Assembly: GCF_002979415.1 (NCBI RefSeq)
Contig: NZ_PCOT01000033.1
Span: 1-44,572, forward strand
Length of the DNA: 44,572 bases
Reading direction: 5' to 3'
From: Microbacterium sp. MYb72
GTDB taxonomy: Bacteria; Actinomycetota; Actinomycetes; Actinomycetales; Microbacteriaceae
The notes below the pieces were generated by a model, which saw only the letters and a program-made list of their open reading frames with translations, was not told the DNA's origin and searched no databases. The translations under genes and the position numbers were made by a program. Position 1 is the stretch's first letter. The number at the start of each line of letters is the position of its first letter. Positions 19,120-26,861 of the stretch are shown here, one piece after another.

Positions 19120-20337
19120 GTGCCGGACCAGGAAGATCTGAGAACTGTTCCACCGCCGCCGCTGCAGGGGGTGCGCGTCCTCGACGTGTCCACGCTGTTC
19201 GCGGGGCCGCTGGCGGCGACCTTCCTCGGTGACTTCGGCGCCGACGTGATCAAGGTCGAGCATCCGACGAGGCCGGACGCCTCACGCGGCCACGGGCCGC
19301 AGAAGGACGGCGTCAACCTCTGGTGGAAGACGCTCGGGCGCAACAAGCGGACGGTCACGATCGACCTGAGCACGGATGCCGGAGCCGACGTGCTCCTGCG
19401 CCTGATCGCCGACGCCGACGTGATGATCGAGAACTTCCGGCCGGGGACGCTGGAGCGCTGGGGGCTCTCGCCCGAGCGTCTGCACGAGGCGAACCCGCGC
19501 CTGGTCCTGGCGAGGGTCACGGCCTTCGGCCAGTTCGGCCCGTACTCCTCGCGGCCGGGGTTCGGGAGTCTGGCCGAGGCGATGAGCGGGTTCGCCGCCC
19601 TCACCGGAGATCCGGACGGGCCTCCCACGCTGCCGCCGTTCGGCCTCGCCGACGGCATCGCGGCCCTGGCGACGTCGTACGCGGTCATGGCCGCGCTGCG
19701 CGGCGCCGAGCGCGACGGGCGGGGGCAGGTTGTCGACATGGCGATCATCGAGCCGATCCTGATGCTGCTCGGCGGGCAGATCACGGCGTGGGACCAGCTC
19801 GGCCTCGTGCAGCCCCGCACGGGAAACCGATCGGTGAACAACGCGCCCCGCAACGTGTACCGCTCGCGCGACGACGTCTGGCTCGCGGTGTCGACCAGCT
19901 CGCAGTCGATCGCGGAGAGGGTGATGCGGATCGTCGGGCGCGCGGAGCTCATCGACGAGGACTGGTTCGCCTCAGGCCACGAGCGCGCACGGCATGCCGA
20001 CGAGCTCGACGACGCGGTGCAGTCGTGGATCGGCGCGCACGACGCCGCCGAGGTGGTCGCGGCGTTCGAGGCGGCATCGGCCGCCGTCGCCCCGGTCTAC
20101 GACGTCAGGGGAGTCGTCGACGATCCGCAGTACCGGGCGCTGGGGACGGTCGTGAGAGTGCCGGACGAGGAGCTCGGCGACATCGCGATGCAGAACGTGC
20201 TGTTCCGGATGTCGCGCACGCCCGGGTCGATCCGGTGGGCGGGCCGTCCGCACGGCGCCGACACCGACGAGGTGCTGGGCGAGGCCGGCTTCTCGGATGC
20301 CGACATCACGGCGCTGCGCGAGGCGGGTGCGGTGTGA
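19120..20337 (+). CDS. CaiB/BaiF family (class III) CoA-transferase
   Basis: 405 aa from GTG 19120. Family landmarks are LQGVRVLDVSTLFAGPLAA at the start, GADVIKVEHP, and MIENFRPGTLERWGLS. The catalytic Asp of class III CoA-transferases is probably that of FGLADGIAALAT (about residue 181). The enzyme moves CoA between carboxylic acids, typically from succinyl-CoA or acetyl-CoA. It overlaps the following lyase gene (TGATG), so the two act as a pair: activation of an acid and then cleavage of its CoA ester. Confidence 0.9.
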   Translation: MPDQEDLRTVPPPPLQGVRVLDVSTLFAGPLAATFLGDFGADVIKVEHPTRPDASRGHGPQKDGVNLWWKTLGRNKRTVTIDLSTDAGADVLLRLIADADVMIENFRPGTLERWGLSPERLHEANPRLVLARVTAFGQFGPYSSRPGFGSLAEAMSGFAALTGDPDGPPTLPPFGLADGIAALATSYAVMAALRGAERDGRGQVVDMAIIEPILMLLGGQITAWDQLGLVQPRTGNRSVNNAPRNVYRSRDDVWLAVSTSSQSIAERVMRIVGRAELIDEDWFASGHERARHADELDDAVQSWIGAHDAAEVVAAFEAASAAVAPVYDVRGVVDDPQYRALGTVVRVPDEELGDIAMQNVLFRMSRTPGSIRWAGRPHGADTDEVLGEAGFSDADITALREAGAV

Positions 20338-21188
20338 TGGACCTCTACCGGACGGGTCTTTACGTGCCGGGGGACCGCCCCGACCGCTTCGGCTCGGCGG
20401 AGTCCAGCGGCGCCGACCTCGTCGTCTTCGACCTCGAAGACGCTGTCGCGCCGGATCGCAAGGCTCTGGCTCGGGACGCGGTCGTCGACCATCTCGGTGG
20501 GCGGAAGACGAATGCCGGTGGCGTGCACGGCAGCAGGCCTGCGGCCGGTGCGCTCCGCGGTGATCCCGGAACGTCCATTGCTATCCAGGTGCGTGTGAAT
20601 CCGCACGACGACGCCGATCTGCGTGCTGTTGCCGAGCTGCCGCGGCACGTCGGCATCCGTCTGCCCAAGGTCGAGAGTGTCGCCGAACTCGATCGCGCGG
20701 TCGCGCTCGCCCCCGGTCGTCCGGTGATCGCACTGCTGGAGTCGGCGCGAGGCGTGGTGAACGCGGCGGCTCTCGCCGAGCATCCCGCCGTCACCGCGCT
20801 GGCGCTCGGCGAGAGCGACCTGCGCAGCGAGGTCGGCGGAGAGCAGCCGGTGCTCGATCACGCCAGACTCACGGTGCTGTTCGCGGCACGTGCCGCAGGG
20901 CTGCCCGCTCCCATGGGCTCCGTCTATCCGGCGATCCGCGACCACGAGGGCTTGCGCGCCGACACCCTGCGGCTCGCGACCCTGGGTCTGTACGGGCGGA
21001 TGGCGGTGCATCCGACCCAGTTGTCCGTGATCGGCGAGGTGTTCGCCCCGAGTGTTGCTGATGTCGCCTGGGCGGAGGAAGTGCTGGCCGCGCTCGCCAC
21101 CGGTGGCGTGGCAACGCTGGCTTCGGGGGAGATGGTCGACCCCGCGATGCGCGTACGAGCGGAACGCATCCTGCACCTCCCGCGCTGA
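20337..21188 (+). CDS. HpcH/HpaI aldolase / citrate lyase beta-type CoA-ester lyase
   Basis: 283 aa from ATG 20337, which overlaps the CoA-transferase stop; a GTG three bases earlier is also possible. CitE-like landmarks are RTGLYVPGDRPDRF, VFDLEDAVAPDRK, VRVNPHDD, IALLESARGVVNA and LALGESDLRSEVGG, with the RMAVHPTQLSVI end. The Mg-binding Glu and Asp are present. It carries an extra loop of about 25 residues between VVDHL and IQVRVNP that most relatives lack. It should split a malyl-, citramalyl- or citryl-like CoA ester. Substrate unknown. Confidence 0.88.
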   Translation: MDLYRTGLYVPGDRPDRFGSAESSGADLVVFDLEDAVAPDRKALARDAVVDHLGGRKTNAGGVHGSRPAAGALRGDPGTSIAIQVRVNPHDDADLRAVAELPRHVGIRLPKVESVAELDRAVALAPGRPVIALLESARGVVNAAALAEHPAVTALALGESDLRSEVGGEQPVLDHARLTVLFAARAAGLPAPMGSVYPAIRDHEGLRADTLRLATLGLYGRMAVHPTQLSVIGEVFAPSVADVAWAEEVLAALATGGVATLASGEMVDPAMRVRAERILHLPR

Positions 21189-21221
21189 GGCCAGGCGGGG
21201 GTAGCGCGGCCTCCGCGCCCG

Positions 21222-21302
21222 CGTCGAGTGCACGTGATGTCGTCGAGTGCACGGCTTGCCGACGTCAGGATGCCGTTCACTCGTCGAGTGCACGTGATGT
21301 CG
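21222..21302. repeat. Three copies of CGTCGAGTGCACG
   Basis: A 21-base sequence, CGTCGAGTGCACGTGATGTC plus G, occurs identically at 21222-21242 and 21282-21302, 60 bases apart. A shorter 13-base copy lies at 21241-21253. CACTCGTCGAGTG (21278-21290) is a perfect palindrome around the last copy. The region lies between the lyase gene and the LacI promoter. Confidence 0.6.
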
Positions 21303-21338
21303 ACGTCGGGTCACGCCCATGCCCCGCCGACGAACCCC

Positions 21339-21367
21339 TTGACACCGGCATCCGACACCCCTAGATT
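21339..21367 (+). promoter_or_regulatory. Consensus sigma-70 promoter of the LacI/ABC/ARH operon
   Basis: TTGACA (21339-21344), a 17-base spacer, then TAGATT (21362-21367): the best promoter in the window. The start point should be near 21374, upstream of both operators. Confidence 0.75.
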
Positions 21368-21392
21368 CCCTGGAGCCCGACCAGCGCCGATT

Positions 21393-21431
21393 TGGAAACG
21401 TTTCCACATCGGGATGCTGGAAACGTTTCCA
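21393..21431. promoter_or_regulatory. Twin LacI-family operators
   Basis: TGGAAACGTTTCCA occurs perfectly at 21393-21406 and again at 21418-21431, with centres 25 bases apart. The 14-bp palindrome fits the general LacI/GalR/CcpA pattern TGnAAnCGnTTnCA. Both copies lie downstream of the promoter, in the leader just before the regulator gene. This suggests autoregulation by blocking transcription. The ribosome site AGAGGAGC follows at 21436-21443. Confidence 0.85.
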
Positions 21432-21447
21432 CTCGAAGAGGAGCATC

Positions 21448-22470
21448 ATGGGGACGAAGCCGACTCTGCACGAGGTCGCCGCCGCGGCCGGCGTCTCGCT
21501 GGCCTCGGCGTCGCGCGCTCTCACCGGCCGCTCGGCGAGCCCCGAGATGGTCCGCAAGGTCCGCACGGCGGCGAAGCGCATCGGCTACCTGCCCGACGCC
21601 ACCGCGCGATCGCTGCGCCTCGGCGGTCACCGTCAGGTCGTGTTCGCGGTGGACGACATCGGCAACCCGAACTACGTGCAGATGCTGCGGGCGATCGAGG
21701 CCGAGCTGGGGGAGACCACCCGCATCAGCGTCTCGTCCACCGGCCGGCGCCCTGATCAGACCGTCGAGCTCGTCCGGATGCTGAGCATGGGAGCGGGCGA
21801 CGGACTCATCATCTCGCCGCTGCGCGTGACCCCGGCGCTGCGCCAGGCGATCGCCGACACGGTCGTGCCGGTCGTCGTGATCGGCACCCTGCACTCCGAC
21901 CTCGGCATCGACAACGTCTTCGTCGACTCCTCGGTCGCCGTCGGCATGGTCGTCGACCACCTCGTCGAGATCGGCCGCACGCACATCGCCGTCATCAACG
22001 GGCCGGGCAACACGAACCCCGGTGCGGCCCGTCGCGCGGGCTTCACCGCCGCCGTCGAGCGGCACGCGCTCCACCGCGCCGACGCGCTGCAGATCACCGC
22101 CGCCGACTTCACGGTGGGGGCGGGCGTCGAGGCGGCTGAGCGGCTGCTCGCGGCGACGCTCGACGACGGCATCCCCGTCGACGCGATCGTGTGCGCGAAC
22201 GACCTCATCGCGATCGGCGCCATCAGCGCCGCCCGGCGCCGCGGGCTGCGCGTCCCCGAGGATCTCGCCGTCACCGGCATCGACGACACCGAGCTCGCCG
22301 CCCTCTACAGCCCTCCGCTCACCTCCGTGTCGCTGCAGTCCGAGCGTCGAGGGAGGATCGCGGCGCGGATGCTCAGCGAGAGGTTCGCCGATCCCTCCCG
22401 CCCGCCGCGGCGGGAGACCGTCGAGGCGACGCTCGTCATCAGGGCGTCGACGATCGGAGAAGCAGCATGA
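21448..22470 (+). CDS. LacI-family transcriptional regulator
   Basis: 340 aa, ATG 21448. The N-terminal HTH and hinge read TLHEVAAAAGVSLASASRAL and YLPDATARSLRLGG. The rest is a periplasmic-binding-protein-like effector domain, with GDGLIISPLR, VPVVVIGTL, FVDSSVAVGMVVDHLVEIG and CANDLIAIGAISAARRRGLR. It is the first gene of the operon and overlaps the first permease by four bases. It is therefore the probable sensor of the imported ribosyl or sugar compound and binds the twin operators just upstream. Confidence 0.92.
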   Translation: MGTKPTLHEVAAAAGVSLASASRALTGRSASPEMVRKVRTAAKRIGYLPDATARSLRLGGHRQVVFAVDDIGNPNYVQMLRAIEAELGETTRISVSSTGRRPDQTVELVRMLSMGAGDGLIISPLRVTPALRQAIADTVVPVVVIGTLHSDLGIDNVFVDSSVAVGMVVDHLVEIGRTHIAVINGPGNTNPGAARRAGFTAAVERHALHRADALQITAADFTVGAGVEAAERLLAATLDDGIPVDAIVCANDLIAIGAISAARRRGLRVPEDLAVTGIDDTELAALYSPPLTSVSLQSERRGRIAARMLSERFADPSRPPRRETVEATLVIRASTIGEAA

Positions 22471-23408
22471 GCGTCGACTCCGGCATCCGGCGGCCCGCCG
22501 CCTCGCCCGCTCCGCGCACAGGCGGACTGGCCCGCTCGCGGCGCAACGAGGCGATCGGCCTGGTCATCCCCACGCTGATCCCGATCCTCGCCCTCAGCGT
22601 CGTCCCGCTCGTCATCGGCGTCGCGACGGCCTTCACCGACTCGCGTCTCGCCCGCAACCACGAGACGCAGTTCATCGGCTTCGAGAACTTCATCAAGCTC
22701 GGGTCCGACACGCAGTTCTGGCAGTCGTTCGGCATCGGCATGATCTGGGCCGTGACGGTGACCGCGCTGCAGCTGATCGGCGGGCTGTGCCTCGCGCTGC
22801 TGCTGAACACCGACCTGCGCTTCCGCGGCATCACCCGCGTGCTGGCGCTGATCCCGTGGGCCATGCCGCCCGTGGTGGTGGCGGTGATGTGGCAGATGAT
22901 CTACTCGCCGACCAACGGTCCGCTGAACTGGCTCATCGAGTCGCTCGGAGGGCCCGCGAACATCAACTGGCTCGGCGACTTCGGCCTCGCCCTCCCCGCC
23001 GTGATCCTCGTGGGAGTCTGGGTCGGGATGCCGCAGAACACGGTCGTGCTGCTCGCCGGTCTGCAGCAGGTGCCGAGCGAGTTGCTCGAGGCCGCGGCGG
23101 TGGACGGCGCCGGCACCTGGCGGCGGTTCGTCAACGTCACGCTCCCCGCTCTGCGCCCCGTGATCTTCTCGATCGCCAGCCTGAGCTTCATCTGGAACTT
23201 CAACTCCTTCGGCATCGTCTACGTGATGACCGAGGGCGGCCCCGGCGGCCGAACAATGCTGCCGATGCTGTTCACCTACCTCGAGGCGTTCAAGACCCGC
23301 AACACCGGTGGGGCCGCGGCGATGGGCGACGTGATCGTCCTCTTCCTCATCGTGATCCTGGTGATCGCCCTGTGGCGCCAGTTCCGTCCTGAGAGGAGCG
23401 CACGATGA
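22467..23408 (+). CDS. Sugar-type ABC transporter permease (MalF/UgpA-like)
   Basis: 313 aa, ATG 22467 overlapping the LacI stop (ATGA). Six membrane segments. The EAA loop that contacts the ATPase reads EAAAVDGAGTWRRFVNVTLP. The MalF family signature WNFNSFGIVYVMTEGGPGG follows. No ATPase is encoded in the operon, as is usual for CUT1 importers in Actinobacteria, which share a general ATPase (MsiK/UgpC type) encoded elsewhere. Confidence 0.93.
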   Translation: MSVDSGIRRPAASPAPRTGGLARSRRNEAIGLVIPTLIPILALSVVPLVIGVATAFTDSRLARNHETQFIGFENFIKLGSDTQFWQSFGIGMIWAVTVTALQLIGGLCLALLLNTDLRFRGITRVLALIPWAMPPVVVAVMWQMIYSPTNGPLNWLIESLGGPANINWLGDFGLALPAVILVGVWVGMPQNTVVLLAGLQQVPSELLEAAAVDGAGTWRRFVNVTLPALRPVIFSIASLSFIWNFNSFGIVYVMTEGGPGGRTMLPMLFTYLEAFKTRNTGGAAAMGDVIVLFLIVILVIALWRQFRPERSAR

Positions 23409-24313
23409 GCGACACGACCGCGACCAGGAGCATGGTCACCCAGAACGCGACGAAGACGCAGCGTCGTCGCGCCGACCGGCGCGCGAAGAAGCCGCTCGTG
23501 CGGATCCTGCAGTACCTCGCGCTCGCCGGATTCCTCGTCTTCCTCGGCTTCCCGCTGCTGTGGCTGATCTCGACCGCGTTCAAGTCCTCGGCGGAGATCA
23601 ACTCCCTCGCCGTGAACCTGTTCCCGCTGCAGCCGACGATCGACAACTTCATGGTGGCGCTCGAACGCCAGGGGCTCGTCCGTGCGGCGGGCAACAGCCT
23701 CCTGGTGGCGGTCGCGACGACGATCATCGTGACCCTGCTTTCGATACCCGGCGCCTACGTGATGGCCAGGTACCAGGGCAAGCTCCGCTCGATCGGCGTC
23801 GGATACATCCTGGTGAGCCAGATCTTCCCGGTCATCCTCATCGTCATCCCGCTGTTCTTCATCCTGCGGTCGGTCGGCCTGGTCGACTCGCTGCTCGGTC
23901 TCGTCGCGGTGTACTCCGTCTACACGCTGCCCTTCTCGCTGTGGATGCTGCAGGGCTACGTGGCGGCGATCCCCTACGACGTCGAGGAGGCTGCCGCGAT
24001 CGACGGCGCCAACAAGCTCCGCACCCTCCAGCGGGTCGTCTTCCCGCTGCTCATGCCGGGGCTCGTCGCGACGGCGATGTTCAGCTTCGTGTCGGCGTAC
24101 AACGAGTTCTTCTTCGCGCTGGTGCTCCTGCAGTCGCCCGAGAACTACACGCTGCCGATCGCGCTGTCCACGTTCGTCGGCGGTGAGGGCAAGGTCGCGG
24201 TCGGACCCCTCGCCGCCGGCGCCCTGCTCTCCAGCATCCCCAGCATCGTGTTCTTCACCCTGCTCCAGAAGCGCCTGGCCACCGGTCTGCTGTCCGGCGC
24301 GGTCAAGGGCTAG
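23405..24313 (+). CDS. Sugar-type ABC transporter permease (MalG/UgpE-like)
   Basis: 302 aa, overlapping the previous permease by four bases. A basic N-terminus (RRRADRRAKKPLVRIL) precedes six membrane segments. The EAA loop is EEAAAIDGANKLRTLQRVVF. The SAYNEFFFALVLL segment corresponds to the conserved WNEFxxAL of MalG. Forms the channel with the preceding protein. Confidence 0.93.
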   Translation: MSDTTATRSMVTQNATKTQRRRADRRAKKPLVRILQYLALAGFLVFLGFPLLWLISTAFKSSAEINSLAVNLFPLQPTIDNFMVALERQGLVRAAGNSLLVAVATTIIVTLLSIPGAYVMARYQGKLRSIGVGYILVSQIFPVILIVIPLFFILRSVGLVDSLLGLVAVYSVYTLPFSLWMLQGYVAAIPYDVEEAAAIDGANKLRTLQRVVFPLLMPGLVATAMFSFVSAYNEFFFALVLLQSPENYTLPIALSTFVGGEGKVAVGPLAAGALLSSIPSIVFFTLLQKRLATGLLSGAVKG

Positions 24314-24363
24314 AACCCGCAGTCTCCACGCAGTTCCCGAACACACAGAGAAAGAGGTATGAA

Positions 24364-25659
24364 GTGAAGAAGCTTCATCGCGCATCCATCGCGCTCGCCG
24401 CAGCGGCCGTCACGGCCCTGACCCTGGCGTCGTGCTCCCAGGGCGGAGGGGAGACGCCCGACGACTCCGGCGACGGCAAGCCGGTCTCGATCACGTTCCA
24501 GTCGTTCTCCGACCAGCCCGCCGCGATCCAGGCGACGAAGGAGATCGTCGACGCCTGGAACGAGGACAACCCCGACATCCAGGTCGAGATCGTGCAGGCC
24601 CCGACCGACAGCCTCGACGACAAGCTGACCACGCAGTTCGCCGGCGGCGTCGCCCCCGACATCATCCACTACGAGGTCCTCGGCATCGTGCCCTTCGCCC
24701 GAGACGGCTACGTCGCCGACCTGAGCGATCTGCTGAGCAAGAAGACCATCGACGACATCGACCCCGGCGTGCTGGAGTCGGTCACGGTCGACGACCAGAT
24801 CATCGGCGCCCCCACGGAGCTGCAGACCTACGTCGTGTTCGCCAACAAGAAGCTGCTCGAGGCGGCGGGCGTCGAGATCCCGACCGGCGACTCGATGTCG
24901 TGGGACGAGCTGGCCGACATCGCCGCGGCCACCACGTCGGGCGACGTGCACGGCATCACGTGGGGTCTGAAGAGCCCGACGGCCGCGTTCATGAGCCTCG
25001 GCATGGGCTTCGGCTCGGAGTACTTCACCGGCAAGGGGGAGGACATGAAGGTCGCCGTCAAGGACGCCGACCTCGAGGTCCCGAACCGCGTGCGCGACAT
25101 GATCGAGGCCGGCTCCGTCGACCCGATCGGCGTCACCCAGTCGGGCTCCGACGTGCTCGCGACGTTCTACGCCGGCAAGGCGGCGATGACCGTGCAGGGG
25201 TCGTACCAGGTCGCCAACATCGCCACGGATGCTCCGGCCGACATGGACTGGATCGTGCTGCCCCCGCTCGCCGGGTCCGAGGGGGCCGTCCAGGCGGCCA
25301 ACCCGCAGACGCTCTCGATCAACATCGACTCGCCGCACCAGAAGCAGGCAGCGAAGTTCCTCGACTACTTCATGGAGACCGACAACCTCGTGAAGATGAA
25401 CGTCGCCGACGGACTCATCCCGACCACGGTGTCGGCGCGCGAGGCGCTCGCGACGCAGACGGCCGATCAGAACGGCTGGCCCGAGATCGTGAAGTCCGCG
25501 GAGGGTCTGCAGGGGCCGGTGTTCCTGCAGGCGAACGGCTTCGTCCGCTGGAAGGACACGGTCGCGACCCCCGCGTTCCAGAAGTTCCTCGGCGGCGAGA
25601 TCGACGACAAGGGCCTGGCGTCCGAGCTCGACGCCGGCTGGGCACAGGTCAACGGTTGA
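24364..25659 (+). CDS. Sugar-type ABC transporter substrate-binding lipoprotein (SBP_bac_1)
   Basis: 431 aa, GTG 24364 with AGAAAGAGG upstream. An overlapping ATGAAGTGA at 24359 would make only a two-codon reading frame. Lipobox LTLASC (Cys about residue 24). The mature protein is a family-1 (MalE-like) binding protein: VSITFQSFSDQPAAIQATKE, then IVDAWNEDNPDIQVEI, LTTQFAGGVAPDII and FYAGKAAMTVQGSYQV. It would capture the substrate of this operon. Ligand not predictable by eye; aromatic and acidic residues are spread along the cleft regions. Confidence 0.92.
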   Translation: MKKLHRASIALAAAAVTALTLASCSQGGGETPDDSGDGKPVSITFQSFSDQPAAIQATKEIVDAWNEDNPDIQVEIVQAPTDSLDDKLTTQFAGGVAPDIIHYEVLGIVPFARDGYVADLSDLLSKKTIDDIDPGVLESVTVDDQIIGAPTELQTYVVFANKKLLEAAGVEIPTGDSMSWDELADIAAATTSGDVHGITWGLKSPTAAFMSLGMGFGSEYFTGKGEDMKVAVKDADLEVPNRVRDMIEAGSVDPIGVTQSGSDVLATFYAGKAAMTVQGSYQVANIATDAPADMDWIVLPPLAGSEGAVQAANPQTLSINIDSPHQKQAAKFLDYFMETDNLVKMNVADGLIPTTVSAREALATQTADQNGWPEIVKSAEGLQGPVFLQANGFVRWKDTVATPAFQKFLGGEIDDKGLASELDAGWAQVNG

Positions 25660-25664
25660 CGACG

Positions 25665-25695
25665 AGCGGGGCGGATGCCGGGCATCCGCCCCGCT
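25665..25695 (+). other. Intercistronic hairpin after the binding-protein gene
   Basis: AGCGGGGCGGATGCC (25665-25679) and GGCATCCGCCCCGCT (25681-25695) form a 15-base inverted repeat directly after the binding-protein stop. There is no T-tract and the next gene begins 18 bases later. It is more likely to partially stop transcription or protect the upstream RNA than to be a full terminator. Confidence 0.65.
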
Positions 25696-25712
25696 CCTAT
25701 GAGAGGAATGGC

Positions 25713-26861
25713 ATGAGCTGGATTCAGGAACGCACGGCGGCGGTTCTCGCAGGGTCGGCGATCGGAGACGCGCTGGGAGGAGCAGCCGAGGGCTTCAGCC
25801 CCGAGAAGATCAAGGAGCGCTACGGAGGGCGGATCGACGGGATCGTCCCGCCGTACCACCTGGACTGGCAGACCGCCCGGCCGGTGAGCCCGTACCACAA
25901 GGGCGACGGGCACATCACGGACGACACCCTCATGACGCAGGCGCTGATCCGCGTGTACGCGGAGCGCCGCGACCACATCGACGCGTTCGCCGTGGCGGAG
26001 CTGCTGGTGCCGCTGCTGCAGACCGAGATCCGCTGGATCCCCGAGCTGGAGCGGGAGTCGATCCTGCTGCAGCGCATCTTCCTCGCCGAGAAGTGGCTCG
26101 TCACCCGTCTGCAGTACGGCCACGTGGATCCGCGCGAGGCCGGCGTCGGCAACGTCGTCAACTGCGGGGCCGCGATGTACATGGCTCCGGTCGGCGTCGT
26201 CAACGCCGGCAACCCGCGGGCCGCGTACGCCGAGGCGATCGACATCGCCGGCGCCCACCAGTCCAGCTACGGCCGCGAGGCCGCGGGGGTCTTCGCGGCG
26301 GCGGTCGCGGCATCCGTCGCGGTGGGAGCGACCGTCGAGTCGGTGATCGACGCCGCACTCGACGTGGCGCACGACGGCACGGCGGCGGCGATCCGCGCCG
26401 TGGTGGATGCTGCGCGCTCCCTCTCCGCCGGCGCCACGGATGACGAGATCGGCGCCGCGCTCCGCGACGCGATCCGCCCCTTCGACACGGTGGGCGACGC
26501 GTACCGTGAACCGCTCATGGACGCCAGAGTGCCCTCCCGCACGAAGTCGATCGAGGAGCTTCCCGTCGCCCTGGGCTTCCTCGTCGCCTACGACGGGGAC
26601 TTCCTCCCCACGGTGCTCGGGGCGGTCAACTACGGTCGCGACTCCGACTCGATCGCCTCGATGGCGGGGAGCGTCGCGGCCGGCATCGGAGGGAACGCCG
26701 TCATCCCGGCCGACATGCTCGACACGATCGCGACGGCCAGCCGGGTCGACTTCGACGAGTACGCGACGCTGCTGTCGGACGTCGCGGTGGAGATCATGGA
26801 GAGGGACGTCGCTCGCGCCGAGGCCGACGTCCGCCGCGTCGCGGCACTGCGGGCGGCATGA
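25713..26861 (+). CDS. ADP-ribosylglycohydrolase family protein 1
   Basis: 382 aa from ATG 25713, with GAGAGGAA upstream. It follows the ARH/DraG fold: AVLAGSAIGDALGGAAEGFS at the N-terminus, the first metal motif HITDDTLMTQAL (about residues 68-79), and the second in NYGRDSDSIASMAGSVA (Asp-x-Asp-Ser, about residues 310-314). These acidic residues bind the two Mg ions in the family, so the enzyme is probably active. Family members cleave the N- or O-glycosidic bond to ADP-ribose or a ribose. No signal peptide, so it acts on imported substrate. The next gene overlaps by four bases. Confidence 0.92.
   Translation: MSWIQERTAAVLAGSAIGDALGGAAEGFSPEKIKERYGGRIDGIVPPYHLDWQTARPVSPYHKGDGHITDDTLMTQALIRVYAERRDHIDAFAVAELLVPLLQTEIRWIPELERESILLQRIFLAEKWLVTRLQYGHVDPREAGVGNVVNCGAAMYMAPVGVVNAGNPRAAYAEAIDIAGAHQSSYGREAAGVFAAAVAASVAVGATVESVIDAALDVAHDGTAAAIRAVVDAARSLSAGATDDEIGAALRDAIRPFDTVGDAYREPLMDARVPSRTKSIEELPVALGFLVAYDGDFLPTVLGAVNYGRDSDSIASMAGSVAAGIGGNAVIPADMLDTIATASRVDFDEYATLLSDVAVEIMERDVARAEADVRRVAALRAA

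Noticed and set aside
24359..24367. ATGAAGTGA mini reading frame before the binding-protein GTG
   Set aside because: Two codons only, overlapping the GTG start; most likely chance, although translational coupling cannot be excluded.
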